Source of the DNA: Stigmatella aurantiaca DW4/3-1
GTDB taxonomy: Bacteria; Myxococcota; Myxococcia; Myxococcales; Myxococcaceae
NCBI RefSeq assembly: GCF_000165485.1
Contig: NC_014623.1
Location: forward strand, 5,040,893 to 5,104,892
Length of the DNA: 64,000 bases
Direction: 5' to 3'
A model generated the notes under the pieces. The model was given only the letters and a program-made list of their open reading frames with translations, was not told the DNA's origin and did no database searches. Of the stretch, positions 16,255 through 25,200 are shown piece after piece (positions within the stretch are counted from its first letter, which is position 1; each line of letters starts with the position of its first letter). Both the position numbers and the translations under genes were made by a program.

Positions 16255-19200
16255 ATGAGTGAGCTTTCCAAGCGCATCGCGGATCTTCCTCCTGAGAAGC
16301 GGCAGTTGCTTTTGCGGCGTCTGGCGGAGCAGCAGAAGAAGGCTTCGGCGCCCGTGGAAGCGGAGTGGCCGGTGCGGGATGCTTCCCAGCCCGCGCCCCT
16401 GTCTTTCGCCCAGCAGCGGTTGTGGTTCCTGGAGCAGCTTCAGCCAGGAAACGCGCTCTACAACTTGCTGATGGTGATCCGCATGGATGGCAGGCTCGAT
16501 GCCACCGTCCTGGAGAAGAGCTTCAACGCCATCATCGCGCGTCACGAAGCGCTGCGAACGGTCTTCGTTGAGCGCGAGGGACAGCCCCTCCAGGTCATCT
16601 CCCCTCTCGTGACACTGGCGCTCCCAGTGGAAGAATTGGGCTCCCTTCCTGAGCCGAAGCGGGAGGCGGAACTCCGGCGTCTGGCGAACGAGGAGGCCAG
16701 TCGGCCGTTCGATCTGACGCGAGGGCCACTTCTCCGGATGCGGCTGCTGAAGCTGGAGGAGCAGGCGCACGTGTTGATCCTGACGGTGCACCACATCGTC
16801 TTCGACGGGTGGTCTCAGGCCGTCCTGCTCCGCGAGCTGGAAGCCTTTTACGGCGCCTTTCTGACGGGCAAGGAGCCTTCGCTCCCGCCGCTGCCGGTCC
16901 AGTACGCGGACTATGCGGTGTGGCAGCGGCAGTGGCTGCAAGGAGCGGCGCTGGAGGGTCAGCTGGCCTATTGGAAGGAGAAGCTGCGAGGGCCGCCGCC
17001 GATGGTCGAGCTGCCGACGGATCGCCCACGTCCGGCCCTGCGGACAACCCGAGGGGCGCGTCTCTTCGTCGAGCTGCCTCGCCCGCTGAGTGAGGCGCTC
17101 GCGGCGCTGAGCCGCCAGGAGGGTGCCACGCTGTTCATGACGCTGATGGCGGCATTGAAGACGCTGCTGTTCCGCTACACGCAGCAGACGGACATCACCA
17201 CGGGCTATGTCACCGCGGGACGCGAGCGGCGTGAGGTGGAAGGCCTCATCGGTTTCTTCGTCAACACGCTGGCGCTGCGCGTGGATCTCTCGGGTGCGCC
17301 CAGCTTCCGCACCCTCTTGGCCCGGACGCGTGTGGCCAGCATGGAGGCCTTCGCGCACCAGGAGCTCCCGTTCGAGCAGCTGGTGGATGCATTGCAGCTT
17401 GAGCGGGATCTAAGCCGGTCACCGCTGTTCCAGGTGATGCTCGTTCACCAACCCTTGTCGAAGACGGGGTTGCAAATGCCAGGGCTCTCTCTGGGGAGCA
17501 TGGACATTCAACCCGAGACGGCCAAGTTCGATCTCACGCTGCTGCTGCACGATACCGAGAGGGGAACACTGGCAGGGTCCTGGGAGTACAACACGGACCT
17601 GTTCGAGGCGGGCACCATCGCCCGGTTGGCCAAGCACTACGAGCAGCTGCTCCAGTCCATTGTCGCCCACCCGGATCAGCGGATCACGGAGCTGGGACTG
17701 ATGGGTGATGAGGAGCGCCGGGAGTTGGTGGAGAGGTGGAATGAGACGAGGACGGAGTACGGGAGGGAGAGGTGCGTCCACGAGCTGTTCGAGGAACAGG
17801 CGAGGAGGACGCCCGAAGCATTGGCGGTGAGGAGTGGAAGAGAGCAGGTGAGCTACGGGGAGCTGAACCGAAGAGCCAATCAGCTGGCGAACCTGCTGGT
17901 GAAGAAGGGAGTGGGCCCCGAGGAGGTGGTGGGACTGTGCACGGAGAGAACGGTGGGGACGGTGGTGGGGCTGCTGGGGATATTGAAGGCGGGAGGGGCG
18001 TATGTGCCGCTGGACCCCGGGTATCCGGAGGAACGGCTGAGGTACATGCTGGAGGACAGCGGAGCGAAGGTGGTGGTGACGCAGCAGAAGGTGGTGGGGA
18101 GGTTGGGAGGACTGCGAGCCGAGGTGGTGTGCCTGGACACGCAGCAGGAGGAACTGGAGAGAGAGGTAGAGCAGGCCCCTGAGAGGGCAGTGAGTGCTCG
18201 GAACCTTGCGTACGTGATCTACACGTCCGGGTCCACGGGGAGGCCGAAGGGGGCGATGTTGGAGCACCAGGGAGTGTGCAACTACCTGGAGTGGAGCGGG
18301 AAGGCGTACCGAGTGGAGGAGGGGAGAGGAGCGCCAGTGCACTCGTCGATCTCGTTCGATCTGACGGTGACGAGCTTGGTGCTGCCGCTGGTGAAGGGGA
18401 AGGCAGTGGAGATGGTGGGTGAAGAGGAGGGGGTGGAGGGACTGGGGGAGGCGCTAAGGGCGGGAGGGGACTACAGCCTGGTGAAGCTGACGCCGACGCA
18501 CCTGAAGATGCTGTCGCAGCAGATGAAGGAGGAGGAGGCGAAGGGAAGGACGAGGGCGTTCATCATCGGAGGGGAAGGGCTGACGGCGGAGAGCCTGAGG
18601 TACTGGAGGAAGAACGCACCTGGGACGAGGCTGATCAATGAGTACGGCCCGACGGAGACGGTGGTGGGGTGCAGCAGTTATGAGGTGAAGGAGGGGGACG
18701 AGGAGGAGGGGGCGGTGCCGATCGGGGAGCCGATCGCGAACACGCAGTTGTACGTGTTGGACGGGCAGATGGGGTTGGTGGCGAAGGGGGTGGTGGGAGA
18801 GCTGTACATAGGAGGAGAGGGAGTGGGGAGAGGGTACCTGGGAAGGGGGGAGCTGACGGCGGAGAGGTTCGTGCCGGACCCGTATGGGAAGAGGGAGGGA
18901 GGGAGGCTGTACCGGACGGGGGACCTGGTGAGGAGGAAGGTGGACGGGAAGCTGGAGTACCTGGGGAGGATGGACACGCAGGTGAAGGTGAGGGGTTACC
19001 GGATCGAGTTGGGGGAGATCGAGACGGTGCTGAGCAAGCACGCCGCGGTGAGCGAGGCGGTGGTGGTGGTTCGAGAGGACGCGCCGGGTGGGGCACGGCT
19101 GGTGGCCTACGTGACGGCCCACCCTGGACAGTCCGTGCGCGCGGAAGAACTGCGGACGCTTCTGCTGGGGATACTCCCGGAATACATGGTGCCAGCGGCC

Positions 19201-22200
19201 TTCGTGAGCCTGGAGAAGCTGCCGCTGACGCCCAATGGGAAGCTGGACCGGCGCGCTCTGCCGGCGCCTGTCGCGCAAGAGCCCGAGTCTTTCGCTGCCC
19301 CCCTTTCGCCCAGCGAGGAGCTGGTGGCCGGGATCTGGGCCCAGCTGCTCGGCATTCCAAAGGTAGGGCGTCACGACAACCTCTTCGCTTTGGGTGGTAA
19401 CTCGCTCTTGGCGATGCAGGTGGCCTCTCGGTTGCGGAAGGCGTTTCAGGCGGAGCTGCCTTTGCGGTGGCTGTTCGAGGCTCCGACGGTGAGCGCCTTG
19501 GCCCAGCGCGTGGATTCCGCTCGGCGGGAGACACACGCCCCCCAGGCGAGCCCGCTTGCACCGGTGCCGCGGGACCGGCCGCTGCCGTTGTCCTTCTCCC
19601 AGCAGCGGTTGTGGTTCTTGGATCAGCTCTCTCCCGGGGATCCCTCGTTCAACATGACGCTGGCCGCGCGGGTGACGGGCCCACTGGAGGCCGAGCGTTT
19701 GGAGTGGAGCCTGAGGGAGCTCTGCCGACGGCACGAGTCGCTGCGGACAACGTTCGCGACGGTGCAAGGTCAGGCCGTGCAGGTCGTCTCCCCGGAGCCT
19801 CGGGTACAGCTGGGCGTCGTGGACCTATCGGCTTTGCCCCAGCAGGAGCGTGAGGCAGAGGTGCAGCGTCGCGCCGATGAGGATGCGGCTCGGCCGTTCG
19901 ACTTGACGAAGGGACCGTTGCTGCGTGTCCAACTGCTCCGCCTCGCGCCGCAGGAGTGGGGGTTGTTGCTGGCGCTCCACCACATCGTGGCGGACGGCTG
20001 GTCCATGGGCCTGTTCTTCAAGGAGCTGGGTGCGCTCTACGAGGCCCACAGCCACGGCAAGTTGTCTCCTCTGCCGGAGCTGCCACTCCAGTATGCGGAC
20101 TATGCGGTGTGGCAGCGGAGCGGGTTGTCGGGCGAGGTGTTGGAAGCCCAGCTCGGTTACTGGAGGAAGCACCTGTCCGGGGCGCCCGCGGTTCTGGAGC
20201 TGCCCACGGATCGCTCGCGTCCGGCGGTTCGGTCCACCCGGGGCGCGCTTGCTGTGGGGCCCACCCTTTCTTCCTCGCTCATCCAATCGCTGAGAGGGGT
20301 GGCGCAAAAGGAGGGGGTGACCTTCTTCATGTTGATGGAAGCGGCCTTCCACGCGCTGTTGCACCGCTACAGCGGACAGGAGGACATCTCGGTCGGGACG
20401 ACGATCGCGGGGCGTACGCGCACGGAGACCGAGCCCCTCATCGGCCTGTTCATCAATACCTTGGTGCTGCGAGTGAACCTCGGAGGTGATCCGACGTTCC
20501 GAGAGCTGCTGGGGAGGGTGAGGGAGGTGGCGCTGGGAGCGTACGCGCACCAGGATGTGCCGTTCGAGAGGCTGGTGGATGAGCTGGCACCTGCGAGGAG
20601 CCTGAGCCATTCGCCGCTGTTCCAAGTGGTGTTTGACGTGGGAATTCCCCAGGGAGGACCTCCCGCGACGCTTGCGGAGTTCAAGCTCACGCCCCTGAGC
20701 ACTCAGGTCACCACGACGAAGTTCGACCTGGCACTGCTCATGGTGGACCACGAGGACGGCATGGTGGGGCTCTGCCAGTACAGCACGGACTTGTTCGAGG
20801 CGGAGACGATCCAGCGGATGTTGGGCCACCTGAAGACGTTGCTGGAGGGAGTGGCGGGGGATGCGGAGCAGAGGGTGTCGAAGCTGCCGCTGATGGGGGA
20901 GATGGAGAAGAGGCAGGTGCTGAAGGAGTGGAACGAGACGAGGGAGGCAGTGGAGGAGGAGTGCCTGCACGAGGTGTTCGAGAGGCAGGCGAGGAAGACG
21001 CCGGAAGCGGTGGCGGTGTCGAGTGAGGGGACGCAGGTGACGTACGGCCAGTTGGAGAAGTATGCGAACCAGCTGGGGCACTACCTGAGGCAGAGGGGGG
21101 TGGGGCCGGACGTGGTGGTGGGGTTGTGCCTGGAGAAGGGAGTGGAGTGGGTGGTGGGTGTGCTGGGAATCCTGAAGGCAGGAGGAGCGTACCTGCCGTT
21201 GGACCCGGCGCACCCGATGGAGCGGTTGGGGTACATGCTGAGCGACGCGGGGTCGCCGGTGTTGGTGACGCAGGAGCGTCTGGGGTACGAGGTGCCCTCG
21301 TACGGAGAGCAGCGTGTGCTGCTGGACGTGGAGTGGGAGCAGTTCACCCGGCAGCCGGAGCAGCCGCCGCAAGCGGAGGTGGGGCCTGGCAACCTGGCGT
21401 ACGTCATCTACACGTCGGGCTCGACGGGGAAGCCGAAGGGGGTGCTCATCGAGCACCGGAGCGTGGTGAACACGCTGAGAGGCTCGCAGAGGGAATGCGA
21501 GATGGGGCCCGGGAAGAAGTTGATGCCGTTCGCGTCGATCGGGTTCGACGCGGCGGTGCAGGAGATGTTCCTGCCGCTGTTGAGCGGAGGGACGTTGGAG
21601 TGCGCGCCCGCGGAGGCGCTGATGCCCGGGCCTGAGATGGGGCGATTCATCCGAGAGCAGGGCATCACGCACCTGGTGGTGGCGACGCCGGTGTTGGCGG
21701 CGCTGCCGTACGAGGAGGACAGCCCGCTGAGGACGCTGGTGGTGGGAGGAGAGGCGTGCCCCGCGGAGTTGGTGGAGCGGTGGGCGCCGGGCCGGCGGTT
21801 CATCCAGCAGTACGGGCCAACGGAGGCCAGCATCACGACGGCGAGCAAGCGGTGTGAGGCAGGCCAGGGCAAGCCACCGTTCGGCAAGCCGTACCCGAAC
21901 ACGCGGCTGTACGTGCTGAGCGGGCACCTGGAGCCGGTGCCTGTGGGGGTGACGGGAGAGCTGTACATCGGGGGAGAGGGGGTGGGGCGTGGCTACCTGG
22001 GGCGAGCGGAGCTGACGGCGAGCAGCTTCGTGCCGGATCCGTTCAGCGAGCAGGCCGGGTGCCGGTTGTACCGGACGGGGGACCGTGTGAGGTACCGGGC
22101 GGACGGGAACCTGGAGTTCGTGGGGAGGGCGGACGGGCAGGTGAAGGTGAGGGGGCACCGGATCGAGCTGGGAGAGATCGAGGCGGTGTTGAGCAAGCAC

Positions 22201-25200
22201 CAGGGTGTGAGGGAAGGGGTGGTGGTGGTGAGGGAGGAGGTGGAGGGGAACAAGAGGCTGGTGGCGTACGTGGTGGCGCAGGAGGGAGAGGAGGGGCTGG
22301 AGGGGGAGAGGCTCAAGGGTTTCCTGGCGGAGAGGCTGCCGGAGTACATGGTGCCGAGTGCGTACGTGGTGATGGAGGCATTGCCGCTGACGCGAAATGG
22401 GAAGGTGGACCACAAGGCGCTGCCGGCGCCGGGGAAGAGCGAGGGGGAGGCGGAGCAGCACGTCGCGCCGAGGAACCAGACGGAAGAGCTGGTGGCGGGA
22501 ATCTGGGCGGAGTTGTTGGGCGTGGACCAGGTGGGCATCCACGACGACTTCTTCGACCTGGGCGGGCATTCGTTGATGGCCACACAGGTGCTCTCGCGGA
22601 TCCGGGACACGCTGCGCGTGGAACTGACCGTGAGCCAGCTGTTCAAGTTTCCCACGGTGGCGGGGCTGTCCCAGCTCCTTGCGTCTTCCGGGAATCACCA
22701 AGGCCCTCAGGCTTCGCCGATCTCGCCTGCACCGCGCGATGGGGAGGTTCCTCTCTCCTTTGCTCAAGAGCGGCTGTGGTTCATGGATCAACTGGAGCCC
22801 GGGAGCGCCCTGTTCAACGTCCCGATCGCGCTTCGCTTCCAGGGACAGTTGGATCCCGACGCACTGGAGAAGAGCCTCCAAGAGATCATCCGCCGCCATG
22901 AGGTGCTCCGGACGAACTTCGTGGCGACGGGGGACAAACCGGTTCAGGTCATCACCCCGGACCTCCCGTTCCAGGTGCCGGTGGTGGACCTCTCCAGCCT
23001 GCCGGAGCAAGAGCGTGAGGCGGAGGTGCAGCGCCGGGCCGGAGAGGACGCCCACAAGCCGTTCGCCCTGGACAAGGAAGCGCTGGTACGCGCGCAACTG
23101 TTGCGGGTCTCTCCGAATGAGCACGTGCTGTTGCTGTCGATGCATCACATCGTCAACGACGCGTGGTCCGGCGGCGTCTTCTTCAGTGAGCTGGCGCGCC
23201 TCTATCAGGGATTCACGACGGGCAATCCGGTTTCGTTGCCGGAACTGCCGCTCCAGTACGCGGACTATGCGGTGTGGCAGCGAGGCTGGCTGTCGGGCGA
23301 GGTGTTGGAAGCCCAACTCGGTTACTGGAGGAAGCAACTGTCCGAGGCGCCCGCGGTCCTGGAGTTGCCCACGGATCGCCCGCGTCCAGCGGTTCGGTCC
23401 ACCCGGGGCGCGTCCGTTGGGGGATTCGAGCTGTCCGCCCGGGTCACTCAGGCACTGAGAAGGGTGGCGCAAAAGGAGGGGGTGACCTTCTTCATGTTGA
23501 TGGAAGCGGCCTTCCACGCGCTGTTGCACCGCTACAGCGGACAGGAGGACATCTCGGTCGGGACGACGATCGCGGGGCGTACGCGCACGGAGACCGAGCC
23601 CCTCATCGGCTTGTTCATGAACACGCTGGTGCTGCGGGTGAACCTCGGAGGTGATCCGACGTTCCGAGAGCTGCTGGGGAGGGTGAGGGAGGTGGCGCTG
23701 GGAGCGTACGCGCACCAGGATGTGCCGTTCGAGAGGCTGGTGGATGAGCTGGCACCTGCGAGGAGCCTGAGCCATTCGCCGCTGTTCCAGGTGGTGTTCG
23801 ACCTGCGAAACGCCACGTCGATTCCCAATCTGGGAGATCTCCAGATCTCGGGGGTGAAGGCCCAGACGGTGACGACGAAGTTCGATCTGGCGCTGATGAC
23901 GTTCGAGCAGGGAGACGGGCTGGCCGGGTTCTGCGACTACAGCACGGACTTGTTCGAGGCGGAGACGATCCAGCGGATGTTGGGCCACCTGAAGACGTTG
24001 CTGGAGGGAGTGGCGGGGGATGCGGAGCAGAGGGTGTCGAAGCTGCCGCTGATGGGGGAGATGGAGAAGAGGCAGGTGCTGAGGGAGTGGAACGAGACGA
24101 GGGAGGCAGTGGAGGAGGAGTGCCTGCACGAGGTGTTCGAGAGGCAGGCGAGGAAGACGCCGGAAGCGGTGGCGGTGTCGAGTGAGGGGACGCAGGTGAC
24201 GTACGGCCAGTTGGAGAAGTACGCGAACCAGCTGGGGCACTACCTGAGGCAGAGGGGGGTGGGGCCGGACGTGGTGGTGGGGTTGTGCCTGGAGAAGGGA
24301 GTGGAGTGGGTGGTGGGTGTGCTGGGAATCCTGAAGGCAGGAGGAGCGTACCTGCCGTTGGACCCGGCGCACCCGATGGAGCGGTTGGGGTACATGCTGA
24401 GCGACGCGGGGTCGCCGGTGTTGGTGACGCAGGAGCGTCTGGGGTACGAGGTGCCCTCGTACGGAGAGCAGCGTGTGCTGCTGGACGTGGAGTGGGAGCA
24501 GTTCACCCGGCAGCCGGAGCAGCCGCCGCAAGTGGAGGTGGGGCCTGGCAACCTGGCGTACGTCATCTACACGTCGGGCTCGACGGGGAAGCCGAAGGGG
24601 GTGCTCATCGAGCACCGGAGCGTGGTGAACACGCTGAGAGGCTCGCAGAGGGAATGCGAGATGGGGCCCGGGAAGAAGTTGATGCCGTTCGCGTCGATCG
24701 GGTTCGACGCGGCGGTGCAGGAGATGTTCCTGCCGCTGTTGAGCGGAGGGACGTTGGAGTGCGCGCCCGCGGAGGCGCTGATGCCCGGGCCTGAGATGGG
24801 GCGATTCATCCGAGAGCAGGGCATCACGCACCTGGTGGTGGCGACGCCGGTGTTGGCGGCGCTGCCGTACGAGGAGGACAGCCCGCTGAGGACGCTGGTG
24901 GTGGGAGGAGAGGCGTGCCCCGCGGAGTTGGTGGAGCGGTGGGCGCCGGGCCGGCGGTTCATCCAGCAGTACGGGCCAACGGAGGCCAGCATCACGACGG
25001 CGAGCAAGCGGTGTGAGGCAGGCCAGGGCAAGCCACCGTTCGGCAAGCCGTACCCGAACACGCGGCTGTACGTGCTGAGCGGGCACCTGGAGCCGGTGCC
25101 TGTGGGGGTGACGGGAGAGCTGTACATCGGGGGAGAGGGGGTGGGGCGTGGCTACCTGGGGCGAGCGGAGCTGACGGCGAGCAGCTTCGTGCCGGATCCG

